A stretch of 14,166 bases of DNA from G020350405 sp964513655 (GTDB lineage Bacteria; Planctomycetota; Phycisphaerae; Sedimentisphaerales; Anaerobacaceae), in contig CAZENQ010000083.1 of assembly GCA_964513655.1 (NCBI GenBank), positions 1 to 14,166 on the forward strand, written 5' to 3'. The translations under genes and the position numbers were made by a program. Shown here piece by piece: positions 1 through 6,590 of the stretch (position 1 is its first letter; every line of letters begins with the position of its first letter). Under the pieces are notes generated by a model. It saw only the letters and a program-made list of their open reading frames with translations. It was not told where the DNA came from and searched no databases.

Positions 1-1259
1 GTGAGTACTCTGGCAGATTAGCCAACGGCGGCGAAAGAATAAGACTTGAAGATGCTAATGGCCAGACGATTCTGGACTTCAAATACAAAGACGGCTGGCG
101 TCCTATTAGCGATGGCGACGGCTATTCGCTGACGATAGTGGATGCGACCAGCCCGGATGTGAACAGCTGGGATGAGAAAGACAGCTGGCGAGCAAGCGCA
201 CATATAAATGGCTCGCCCGGTGCCGACGATAGTGGCATTGTTCCCAACCCCAGCGCTATCGTGATTAACGAAGTTATGGCCCACACGGATACTTACCCAA
301 ATGACTGGATTGAGTTGTATAGTGCCACAGCCGGCCCCATCGATATTAGCGGCTGGTACCTCAGCGACAGCGATACCAACCTGATGAAGTATGAGTTTGC
401 CTCTGGAACGGTTATCGATGGGTACGGTTATTTGGTCCTGTCTGAGGATTTCAATTTTGGCGCCTCTGCAAGCGACCCTGGCAAACATATACCATTTGCG
501 CTAAGCGAGAACGGAGAGATGGTCTGTCTGACCTCGGCGCTGGATGCAAATGGTGTATTGACCGGCTACCGTCAGAGGGAGGATTTCGGGGCTTCTGAAA
601 CCGGTGTATCGTTCGGGCGATACTACAAAGCAAGTACCAACAACTTCAACTTTGTGGCGATGGACTACAACACACCAGAACTGGCCAATGCTTATCCAAA
701 AGTCGGACCAATAGTTATCAATGAGATTATGTATCATCCCGACTGGCCTGCGGGCGGCTCGTATGAGAATGACCAGTATGAGTACATTGAGCTGTACAAT
801 ACCAGCTCGGGGTCGGTGACCCTGTATGATTATGCGGAGGGCGAGCCGTGGAAGTTCACCGATGGCATTGACTTTACCTTCCCAGCCAGCCCGAACGAAG
901 TTACTGTACCTGCCGGCGGATATATATTGGTAGTCAAGAACCCTGCTGCATTTGCCTGGCGATATCCAGGCGTATCTTCAAGTATAGTTTTCGGCCCGTA
1001 CGATGGCAAGCTAGCCAACGGCGGCGAAAAGGTACAGATTGGTATGCCAGGTGATGAGGATGCCGGCACTCGTTACTATATTCGTGTTGACCGGGTCAGT
1101 TACAGCGACGGCTCACATCCGCAGGATTGTCCGGGCGGTGTGGACCTCTGGCCGACAGAAGCCGACGGTGGGGTCAAATCGCTTACCCGCACGAACCCGG
1201 AGCTTTACGGCAACGACCCGAACAACTGGACAGGAGCTTCACCCTCACCCGGCAGCTAA
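1..1259 (+). CDS. Secreted lamin-tail-domain (LTD) repeat protein, 5' end missing
   Basis: The reading frame is open from base 3 to a TAA at 1257-1259 (418 codons visible), so the true start lies outside the window. Three lamin-tail-like units can be read: the end of one (bases 3 to about 230, with LANGGERIRL and closing NGSPG), a complete one from about base 258 (IVINEVMAHT, then DWIELYSATA, DISGWYLSD and a GYGYLVLSE strand), and a third from about 711 (VINEIMYHPDW, YIELYNTSS, LANGGEKVQIG, ending GASPSPGS). The motif VINEIM...D.IELYN is the usual opening of LTD beta-sandwich domains. In bacteria these occur in large exported proteins, often with CotH kinase-like or surface-attachment modules. 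No catalytic domain, dockerin, PEP-CTERM sorting signal or membrane anchor is seen in the visible part. A role in surface or extracellular binding is inference. Family confidence is high, function low. Confidence 0.82.
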   Translation, partial: EYSGRLANGGERIRLEDANGQTILDFKYKDGWRPISDGDGYSLTIVDATSPDVNSWDEKDSWRASAHINGSPGADDSGIVPNPSAIVINEVMAHTDTYPNDWIELYSATAGPIDISGWYLSDSDTNLMKYEFASGTVIDGYGYLVLSEDFNFGASASDPGKHIPFALSENGEMVCLTSALDANGVLTGYRQREDFGASETGVSFGRYYKASTNNFNFVAMDYNTPELANAYPKVGPIVINEIMYHPDWPAGGSYENDQYEYIELYNTSSGSVTLYDYAEGEPWKFTDGIDFTFPASPNEVTVPAGGYILVVKNPAAFAWRYPGVSSSIVFGPYDGKLANGGEKVQIGMPGDEDAGTRYYIRVDRVSYSDGSHPQDCPGGVDLWPTEADGGVKSLTRTNPELYGNDPNNWTGASPSPGS

Positions 1260-1587
1260 TGAATCCTCGATAAAAGGGATAAACGGTAAACCTATCCCCT
1301 AACCTCTACCGGCGTTCAAAAAAGTATTGACCCAATTACTCTATCTCTAGGGAGTCTATATAATCTCTCTTTTCCAATCCTACATCGATCGAATTTATAT
1401 CTTTTCTCGGAATCTTGACCACTCTGTAGGGAATATATAACACTTTAGAATTTGGCCACACCTTTCATCAGACTCCACATCGTAAAAAAGCTTAGGGAGA
1501 TAATGGTTTAGATACCCCTTCACATAAAGCTTCATGGCACAAGCCGGAGGGCAGGCAGGGTAAACTTATAGCGGGTAGCGTTTAGGG
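1260..1587. other. AT-rich gap between two convergent genes
   Basis: This gap separates the stop codons of the plus-strand LTD gene and the minus-strand GH20-like gene. No reading frame with convincing protein content, RNA gene or repeat was seen. A weak 6-bp inverted repeat (GGGATA at 1276-1281, TATCCC at 1293-1298) just after the LTD stop has no T-run and is not a convincing terminator. A TTGACC at 1415-1420 with TATAAC 15 bases later looks promoter-like but has no gene behind it. Confidence 0.6.
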
Positions 1588-2604
1588 CTATTTAAGACGA
1601 CGGGTGGCGTAGAGTAGCGGCTTAAAGGTGGGCAATTGTTCTGTGGGGACGGCTCCCCAAGTGGTATTCAAATGGCCGAGCATGTTAGTATTATTTAAAC
1701 TTTGGGAATATTCGACCAGCGCCTTTGTGGCTTCTAATTTGCGCCAACTGGCAGGCCAGACGCGAAAGCCTTTTTCCAAAAACAGGGGTATCGATTCATA
1801 AGTATCACGAGGCTCGTAGTGCCAATCGCAGATTATTATATCTTTGGGAATCAGGTCAATCGCCGCAGCGGTGTCATTCTCACTGGCTTCCCACTTGCCG
1901 TAGTCTATTTTACGGGCATCGATAAGGCGGTCGCCCCACATGAGCATTTCAAGGTTGTGTTTCTTGGCCAAATGCCGGTAATAATCATTGACCGCCGCGG
2001 CGAAAATCCCGGCTTCGTCTTTACCTTTGCACCGCGGACAAGCATCTTCGCCTATAAGAAAAACTTCATCCATTCCGACATGAAAGGCATCGGCCTCAAA
2101 AGCGTCGACCAGCTCATCCATAAGGTCGAATATTATGGGATTGACCTGCGGATGAAGCGGACACCAGCTTCGACAGTAAATCCCCTCGTTGTTAGGGTAT
2201 TTGGCGGGAGTCTCATCAAATTGAGGATAGTTGACTAACAAAGGAAAGTTGTGTTCGCTCCAGGACTGATGGCCCAGGCATTGGAATTGCGGGACAAGGC
2301 GTATATGGTGTTTTCTGCATTCGGCAACGAGCTTTTTGATTTGGTCTTTCCTGCTGGGGTTGGCTGCTCGCAACTGGGGATGAGAGTCGTATTCATAACC
2401 GTAATTGATTTCTGCTATGATTACGTTAATACCGACATCCGCCAGCCGGCCTACTGCTTTGGTTAGTTGCTCAGTTCTGTCACGGGAGGTCATAAGCACG
2501 TGTACGCCTCGCCATGGCTGAGGTTGTTTTGCGGGAAGTGCACACGAGGTGAACAGAACGGGCAAACTGCACATAAGCGTGATATACAACAGTAACTTTT
2601 TCAT
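1588..2604 (-). CDS. GH20-like glycosidase (beta-N-acetylhexosaminidase-type barrel), lipoprotein
   Basis: This is a 338-residue protein. The ATG at 2604 is preferred because AAGGT lies 6-7 bases upstream and the protein then begins with a lipoprotein signal: MKK, a hydrophobic stretch and the lipobox LFTSC, with the lipidated Cys at 21. An in-frame ATG at 2634 lacks a ribosome site. The mature part reads as a TIM-barrel of the GH20 type. HVGMDEVF (residues 175-182) matches the H-x-G-x-D-E signature, with Asp179 and Glu180 as the expected polarising and acid/base residues, and MLMWGDRL (221-228) is a later barrel strand. In GH20, substrate-assisted hydrolysis releases terminal N-acetylhexosamine. 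Cys pairs at 144/148 and 189/192 flank the active-site strand. At 338 residues it is shorter than typical multidomain GH20 enzymes and lacks their N-terminal domain. It probably acts on glycans at the cell envelope. Family assignment is fairly sure; the substrate is unknown. Confidence 0.75.
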   Translation of the reverse strand: MKKLLLYITLMCSLPVLFTSCALPAKQPQPWRGVHVLMTSRDRTEQLTKAVGRLADVGINVIIAEINYGYEYDSHPQLRAANPSRKDQIKKLVAECRKHHIRLVPQFQCLGHQSWSEHNFPLLVNYPQFDETPAKYPNNEGIYCRSWCPLHPQVNPIIFDLMDELVDAFEADAFHVGMDEVFLIGEDACPRCKGKDEAGIFAAAVNDYYRHLAKKHNLEMLMWGDRLIDARKIDYGKWEASENDTAAAIDLIPKDIIICDWHYEPRDTYESIPLFLEKGFRVWPASWRKLEATKALVEYSQSLNNTNMLGHLNTTWGAVPTEQLPTFKPLLYATRRLK

Positions 2605-2980
2605 TGGTAAACCTTGTAAACTAACATTTCCCATTTACACGCTTGAGAAACATATTTTTCTCTTACGACATCAACAATTTTTCAAGATTTATCATTGTAA
2701 CCAAATTCAATTTATTTGCACAACTTCGTCTGGGAAATCCGTGACAAAAAAGTGCGAGAAATCGCTACAACCGCAGTACAACCAAATCACCAAATACCGT
2801 GTAAAATCCCAAAAACAGCAAATCCATAAGATTCTTAATATCAAAGACTTAAGAAATTCTCAGAAAGTGACGAACGTATTGAACATACGTTGACCTCACT
2901 CATGCCCGGTAGCGGTCTTTGGCGCAAGCCCCCTGCTCTTGACGTGCGCGGTTAGAAAATTCGATATATCGGCGGATGTC

Positions 2981-3003
2981 TTCGAACCTACGACCTCCGC
3001 GTT
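2981..3003 (-). pseudogene. Degraded tRNA 3'-half fragment (same strand as tRNA-fMet)
   Basis: These 23 bases match 21 of 23 positions of 3137-3159, the variable-region and T-arm part of the adjacent tRNA-fMet gene, in the same orientation (minus). The shared core is the T-arm sequence around GGTTCGAA. The partner strand of the T-stem is not present (the bases after the loop read GACATC, not CCTAC), and no acceptor stem or D-arm can be formed. It is therefore a non-functional remnant. It could come from partial duplication, decay of a second tRNA gene, or an old integration scar. T-arm sequences are conserved among tRNAs, so a different parent tRNA is possible. Confidence 0.45.
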
Positions 3004-3025
3004 TTACACCCCAACAAACGAGGTT

Positions 3026-3053
3026 CATAACGGGGTGGTCGCAGGTTCATATC
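3026..3053 (+). pseudogene. Degraded tRNA-Met fragment (inverted, opposite strand)
   Basis: Read on the plus strand, this segment runs from CATAAC, equivalent to the anticodon CAT and following bases, through GGTCGCAGGTTC (3037-3048) to ATC. It matches the tRNA-fMet gene at 23 of 28 positions from anticodon to T-loop, but in the opposite orientation to the intact gene. The T-stem cannot close and there is no acceptor stem, so it is not a working tRNA. The base before CAT is T, where the intact gene has C. Together with 2981-3003 it makes an imperfect inverted repeat about 20 bases apart. Confidence 0.45.
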
Positions 3054-3071
3054 GGGTGATTTTGGGAGAAC

Positions 3072-3112
3072 AAAAAAAAGAGATAACTCCTTTTCTGGCA
3101 AGGAGTTATCTC
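3072..3112 (-). terminator. Strong intrinsic terminator after tRNA-fMet
   Basis: A perfect 13-bp inverted repeat, GAGATAACTCCTT (3080-3092) and AAGGAGTTATCTC (3100-3112), closes over a 7-base loop. On the minus strand it is followed directly by eight T residues (A-run 3072-3079 on the plus strand). This is a textbook Rho-independent terminator for leftward transcription. It lies 10 bases past the 3' end of the tRNA gene. It would end the tRNA transcript and any readthrough from the ribosomal-protein cluster. Confidence 0.92.
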
Positions 3113-3122
3113 CAGGTCTTAA

Positions 3123-3196
3123 TAGCGGGGGCAGGATTCGAACCTGCGACCTCCGGGTTATGGGCCCGACGAGCTACCAGACTGCTCTACCCCGCG
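3123..3196 (-). tRNA. Initiator tRNA-fMet (CAT)
   Basis: This 74-base cloverleaf has no encoded CCA. The 5' acceptor strand CGCGGGG pairs with CCCCGCT except at 1:72, which is a C:U mismatch. An unpaired 1:72 end is the hallmark of bacterial initiator tRNA (C:A in E. coli) and allows formylation while excluding EF-Tu. The D-stem GAGC/GCTC has the initiator A11:U24 pair. The anticodon stem ends in three G:C pairs (GGG/CCC), which direct the tRNA to the P site. The T-arm GCAGG-TTCGAAT-CCTGC is perfect. The anticodon loop reads CCCATAA, giving CAT with C at position 33 where T is almost universal. A27:43 U:G wobble is also present. It lies downstream of the HIT gene and ends at a strong terminator. 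Confidence 0.95.
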
Positions 3197-3241
3197 GTCA
3201 TCAATTCATCGTCCGTATTCGGAACTCAATATACTATATTT

Positions 3242-3270
3242 ATGTTAGCACGTAAATTGGGTTTTATCAA
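3242..3270 (-). promoter_or_regulatory. Candidate promoter for tRNA-fMet
   Basis: On the minus strand, TTGATA (3265-3270, five of six bases of the -35 consensus) is followed after exactly 17 bases by TAACAT (3242-3247, four of six of the -10 consensus). The start point would be near 3235, about 40 bases before the mature tRNA. A second overlapping option is TTTACG (3251-3256), 17 bases, TATATT (3228-3233). Either would let the tRNA be transcribed independently of the ribosomal-protein cluster. The sigma factor preference of this organism is unknown. Confidence 0.35.
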
Positions 3271-3288
3271 GGGCAGAAAAAACACGAA

Positions 3289-3705
3289 TCACAAATTTTT
3301 ACGAATCCTGTCGGCGATTTCCTCAATCTTTCCTTCCTGGTATTTATAAGCCGGCCAGCGGTCAAAGACACCGTCACCGGAGTTTCTTGGGATTATATGA
3401 AAATGCAAATGCTCAACAAGCTGGCCGGCCGCCCTGCCATTGTTGCACAATACATTATAGCCCTGCGAATCCATTGCGGCGGTGACTGCTTTCGCGATTT
3501 TGCCGAGACGCGAACCGACCTGGCCGAGAAGTTCCGGAGGACAATCGTGCAATCTTCCAAAATGCTGTTTGGGAATCACCAGCGCGTGTCCATCGCTTAC
3601 GGGGCCAATATCCAAAAAACAAAGAACCACCTCGTCTTCGTAAACCTTTGTAACGGGAATCTCTCCGGCTACCATCTTACAAAAAATGCAGTCGTCTTTA
3701 CCCAT
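3289..3705 (-). CDS. HIT-family nucleotide hydrolase/transferase
   Basis: This is a 138-residue protein of the histidine-triad superfamily, Hint-like branch, which hydrolyses nucleoside phosphoramidates or related adenosine nucleotides. The signature HLHFHIIPR (residues 99-107) gives the triad His99, His101 (expected nucleophile) and His103. The N-terminal KDDCIFCKMVAGEIP carries the Cys6/Cys9 pair that, with His48 and His99, forms the zinc site of bacterial HIT proteins. GHALVIPKQHF (39-49) is also typical. The ATG at 3705 fits the family's usual N-terminus. A TTG at 3726 is a possible earlier start, and a GGAG lies 13 bases before the ATG, so the start is not certain. The gene begins 27 bases after the rplQ stop and is probably the last protein gene of the alpha transcript. 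Its cellular substrate is not known. Confidence 0.9.
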   Translation of the reverse strand: MGKDDCIFCKMVAGEIPVTKVYEDEVVLCFLDIGPVSDGHALVIPKQHFGRLHDCPPELLGQVGSRLGKIAKAVTAAMDSQGYNVLCNNGRAAGQLVEHLHFHIIPRNSGDGVFDRWPAYKYQEGKIEEIADRIRKNL

Positions 3706-3732
3706 TGATGCGGTTAATCTCCACAAACAGAC

Positions 3733-4296
3733 TTACTGCTGGTCTGTTTTTTCCGCCTGGTTATCGGCCTCGTCAACTTCTTCCGCTTCGACGGCCTCTT
3801 CGACTTCGACAGTTTCTTTGGTCCTGGCAGTTTGCCTGGCCTTTCTACGATGTGTTCTTTTGGTAGAAGCCCGGGTTCGTTTTTTTGAATCTTCGTCCTC
3901 GCCGATGAGCTGCAGCAAAACCAACCGGCCGTTATCACCCAATCTCCTCAGAGACAAACGAATGATTCTTGTATAACCGCCCGATCTGTCAAGATATCGG
4001 GGCCCAAGTTCACTGAACAGTTTTCCGACCACCGTGCCTTTCTTGACGGGTTTTCCATCTTCATAGTCTATGATGTCACGATTGCCAAGCAGCGCGATGG
4101 CTCGCCGTCTGGCAGCTAATGTGCCTTTCTTAGCCAGCGTAATTAACTTTTCGGCGAAGGCCTTCACCTCTTTGGCCTTTTCGGGCGTTGTCGAAATCGT
4201 CTCGTGCTCGATTAGTGAGGCGACTAAATTTCGGCGCATAGCCAAGCGGTGCTGACATGTTCGACCTAATCGACGCCCTGCTACTCTGTGACGCAT
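3733..4296 (-). CDS. rplQ: 50S ribosomal protein L17 with long charged C-terminal tail
   Basis: L17 binds 23S rRNA near the peptide exit tunnel on the large subunit. The N-terminus MRHRVAGRRLGR, followed by RRNLVASLIEHETI (21-34), is the family signature, and GGYTRIIRLSLRRLGD (106-121) closes the core. The conserved domain ends near residue 133, but the protein is 187 residues long against about 127 in E. coli. The extra part is bipartite: residues 138-160 carry 12 Lys/Arg, and 161-185 carry 12 Asp/Glu, almost entirely Val/Ala/Glu-rich. This tail is likely disordered. The gene ends 27 bases before the HIT gene and follows rpoA, the standard alpha-operon order. The start ATG has GAGG about 11 bases upstream. 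Confidence 0.97.
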   Translation of the reverse strand: MRHRVAGRRLGRTCQHRLAMRRNLVASLIEHETISTTPEKAKEVKAFAEKLITLAKKGTLAARRRAIALLGNRDIIDYEDGKPVKKGTVVGKLFSELGPRYLDRSGGYTRIIRLSLRRLGDNGRLVLLQLIGEDEDSKKRTRASTKRTHRRKARQTARTKETVEVEEAVEAEEVDEADNQAEKTDQQ

Positions 4297-4337
4297 ATTT
4301 TCAAATTCCTCTTATATGTACTAACGTCTATCACTGT

Positions 4338-5345
4338 TTAAACTAAATCATCTATACCGGTCATGCCCAGAGACAAGCCAATATCAGCAAGCTTTCTTTT
4401 GACTTCCCGCAAGCTGGTTTTACCGAAGCTGCGTACTTTCAGCAAATCCGGTTCGGCCATTATTACAAGTTGTCCGAGAGTCTCGACCTTTATTGATTCA
4501 AGACAGTTGCCAGCCCTCACCGATAACTCCAACTCGGCGATAGGAGTTTTCAGTTTTTCGGCCAATTCCTTACTAACTTCCTCCTCAGACATTTCCTCCG
4601 TGAGCTGCTCAGCAACAGTTTCTTCGCCGAGCTCGAAATACTGTATGAAGGGGTTGATGTGCTTGCGCAATATCTTAGCGGCCTCTACGAGTGCCATCTC
4701 AGGCGTAACTGTTCCGTTCGTCCAGATTTCAAGAATCAGCCTGTCATAATTGGTTCGCTGGCCCACTCGTGTATCCTCAGTTGTGTAACGTACCCTTGTA
4801 ACCGGCGAATACAGCGAATCAATTACTATTGTTCCGAGCTCCTGCTCAAACCTATCTGTGGCGGCGATTCGTTCAGAAGCAGGTACATAACCGCGGCCGT
4901 TCTCAATTACCATTTCCATTTTGAAATTCACATTTTCAGTCAAAGTGACCAACACCATATCCTTGTTTACCACCTCTATGGCAGGGTCTGCAACTATATC
5001 AGCCGCCGTTACAACTCCAGCTTTTTTTGCCGAAACTGTCATTGTCTTTGGTTCCTCACCCTGAAGTCGAACGACAAGATTCTTGACATTCAGAACTACC
5101 TCGGTGACATCCTCCATTATGCCCTCTATCGAGGTAAATTCATGGTCGGCACCGGCTATTTTGACTGAAGTTACGGCACTTCCCTCCAGAGAAGAAAGCA
5201 ATACGCGTCTTAAGCTGTTGCCAACGGTGGTGCCAAAGCCGCGCTCGAAAGGCTCGATGAGAAATTTGCCATACTTATTGTTCGATATTGTTGTATCTCG
5301 TTCAACACGAGTTGGCAACTCCAATCCACGCCATGTCACTCGCAT
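4338..5345 (-). CDS. rpoA: DNA-directed RNA polymerase alpha subunit
   Basis: This 335-residue alpha subunit nucleates polymerase assembly as a dimer and contacts promoters and activators. The N-terminal domain shows the conserved FLIEPFERGFGTTVGNSLRRVLLSS segment in two overlapping parts (about residues 28-52), which forms the dimer and beta-contact region. A Glu-rich linker (about 241-262) joins the C-terminal domain, where LSVRAGNCL (274-282) keeps the Arg and Asn that bind UP-element DNA (E. coli R265 and N268) and FGKTSLREVKRKL is the second helix-hairpin-helix. The ATG at 5345 is chosen because a near-perfect AGGAGG sits 5 bases upstream; the GTG at 5351 would overlap that ribosome site. 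It lies between rpsD and rplQ as in most bacteria. Confidence 0.98.
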   Translation of the reverse strand: MRVTWRGLELPTRVERDTTISNNKYGKFLIEPFERGFGTTVGNSLRRVLLSSLEGSAVTSVKIAGADHEFTSIEGIMEDVTEVVLNVKNLVVRLQGEEPKTMTVSAKKAGVVTAADIVADPAIEVVNKDMVLVTLTENVNFKMEMVIENGRGYVPASERIAATDRFEQELGTIVIDSLYSPVTRVRYTTEDTRVGQRTNYDRLILEIWTNGTVTPEMALVEAAKILRKHINPFIQYFELGEETVAEQLTEEMSEEEVSKELAEKLKTPIAELELSVRAGNCLESIKVETLGQLVIMAEPDLLKVRSFGKTSLREVKRKLADIGLSLGMTGIDDLV

Positions 5346-5450
5346 ATACACCTCCTACAAGTAACGTCCATTAACAATTCGTTATTAACCAGCAAAATCT
5401 AAAATCCAAAATAGTCAATCGGTCCCTTGAACGCCCTATCCGGCGTCTGT

Positions 5451-6083
5451 CTACCTCGAACAGAACTCCACAACCAGCTGCTCCTCAACAGGAATCTGAA
5501 CGTCGTCTCTTGTGGGCAGTGCAACGACAGTAGCCTCGGGCTTTTCGCTATCCAATTGCAACCAACCTTGCGTGGCAAAGTTCGGGTTGCTATCCAACTG
5601 CTCTTTGACCTTTTTGTTGCTTCTTTGAGAATTCTTGAGTGTTATCTTGTCGCCTATTTTTGTGGTATAATCACCGACACTAACCTTGCGTCCCTGTACG
5701 TAAACATGGCCGTGTGTAATCAGCTGTCTGGCTGCCTTGCGAGACGGCGCAAAATTCAGTTTATAGACAACATTATCCAATCGTCTTTCCAACAACTGCA
5801 ACAAAGTCTCGCCGGTATTACCCTTCATCCGTTGGGCTTTGTGGAAATACCTCATAAACTGCCGTTCCAGAAGCCCGTAATACCTTTTGATTTTCTGCTT
5901 TTCGCGCAATCGAACACCGTATTCACTGGTCCTGCCTCTGCGCCAACCATGCATACCCGGGGCCAGATTACGCTGTTTTTTCTCTACTGGGCACTTAGCC
6001 GTCTCACACCTGATGCCTTTAAGCATCAACTTCATTCCTTCACGACGACAATACTTACAAGATGAACCAAGATAACGTCCCAT
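5451..6083 (-). CDS. rpsD: 30S ribosomal protein S4 (zinc-binding form)
   Basis: S4 is a primary 16S rRNA binder that starts assembly of the 30S body and helps proofreading at the mRNA entry. The 210-residue length is normal. Four cysteines, C9-x2-C12-x13-C26-x4-C31, form the N-terminal zinc site of the C+ type. The S4 RNA-binding domain is clear at LERRLDNVVYKLNFAPSRKA (about 98-117) and HGHVYVQGRKV (about 124-134). The start is an ATG with GGAG 11 bases upstream. In E. coli S4 represses its own operon by binding near rpsM; whether that holds here cannot be read from the sequence. The 69-base gap to rpsK and about 105-base gap to rpoA contain no terminator. Confidence 0.98.
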   Translation of the reverse strand: MGRYLGSSCKYCRREGMKLMLKGIRCETAKCPVEKKQRNLAPGMHGWRRGRTSEYGVRLREKQKIKRYYGLLERQFMRYFHKAQRMKGNTGETLLQLLERRLDNVVYKLNFAPSRKAARQLITHGHVYVQGRKVSVGDYTTKIGDKITLKNSQRSNKKVKEQLDSNPNFATQGWLQLDSEKPEATVVALPTRDDVQIPVEEQLVVEFCSR

Positions 6084-6152
6084 CTCTCTTATCTATCTCC
6101 AAAAACGTTTTGTGGTTACTCCAAACGGACCAATTTGCATATGCGCCTCTTC

Positions 6153-6533
6153 TCACACTCGTCTCCTCTTTGGCGGTCGACAACCATTATGCGGCAGCGG
6201 CGTGACATCTTCTATCGAGGCGATGCGCAATCCCGCCTGCTGAAGGGCTGAGATAGCAGATTCGCGCCCCGAACCAGGACCGTTAACCCTAATTTCAATC
6301 TCACGCACGCCATTACGCTTAGCGGTGTTGGCACAACGCTGTGCAGCCTGCTGCGCGGCAAAAGGCGTGCTTTTTCGTGAGCCTTTGAATCCGACGCAGC
6401 CCGCCGAACTCGAGCAAATTGTGTCACCATCTGGGTCCGTAACCGTAATCAACGTATTGTTAAATGTCGCTTTTATGTGCACTATAGCCTTTGCGACATT
6501 TTTCCTAACTTTTCGTCTTACACTTTTTGCCAC
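6153..6533 (-). CDS. rpsK: 30S ribosomal protein S11
   Basis: S11 forms the platform of the small subunit and contacts the mRNA in the E-site region. The 126-residue protein contains the conserved VHIKATFNNTLITVTD strand (about 18-33), SSAGCVGFKGSRKSTPFAAQ in the middle, and the C-terminal signature IASIEDVTPLPHNGCRPPKR (about 104-123). The start codon is GTG at 6533, with AAGGA about 11 bases upstream. No in-frame ATG near it gives a plausible N-terminus, since the standard MAK...RK basic start would be lost. It is 57 bases from rpsM and is part of the alpha cluster. Confidence 0.98.
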   Translation of the reverse strand: MAKSVRRKVRKNVAKAIVHIKATFNNTLITVTDPDGDTICSSSAGCVGFKGSRKSTPFAAQQAAQRCANTAKRNGVREIEIRVNGPGSGRESAISALQQAGLRIASIEDVTPLPHNGCRPPKRRRV

Positions 6534-6590
6534 TATCAGAAAAATCCTTAAATAATAAAATTATAATTTTCCAGCAACAAAGCTGAGTTT

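Larger units (their letters stand above)
2605..3071. other. Intergenic region with tRNA remnants and small inverted repeats
   Basis: This is an AT-rich stretch between the GH20-like gene and the tRNA terminator. No convincing protein gene is present: the plus-strand frame crossing 2939-3349 is the antisense translation of the tRNA and its fragments. Visible structure includes TTCTTAA/TTAAGAA (2832-2838 and 2849-2855), AACGTA/TACGTT (2873-2878 and 2886-2891), and the two tRNA-like pieces listed separately. On the minus strand, TTGTTG-17-TATGTT a few dozen bases upstream of the lipoprotein start could be its promoter, but the match is weak. Confidence 0.5.

Noticed and set aside
1276..1298. GGGATA/TATCCC stem after the LTD gene as a terminator
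   Set aside because: Only 6 bp with an 11-base loop and no T-run on either strand.
1505..1520. GGTTTAGATACCCC resembling the conserved 16S rRNA segment GGATTAGATACCC
   Set aside because: Flanking sequence shows no rRNA similarity; the match is too short to mean anything.
2880..2960. Possible small structured RNA (SRP or tmRNA-like) near GCGGTCTTTGGCGC
   Set aside because: No conserved SRP, tmRNA, RNase P or 6S motif could be recognised.
2939..3349. Plus-strand frame containing GAGFEPATSGL
   Set aside because: This is the antisense translation of the tRNA T-arm and anticodon region, a well-known false ORF; 2981-3003 gives the similar FEPTTS for the same reason.
5427..6065. Long plus-strand frame across rpsD
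   Set aside because: It is the complement of the rpsD gene, has no family features, and the minus strand is clearly S4.
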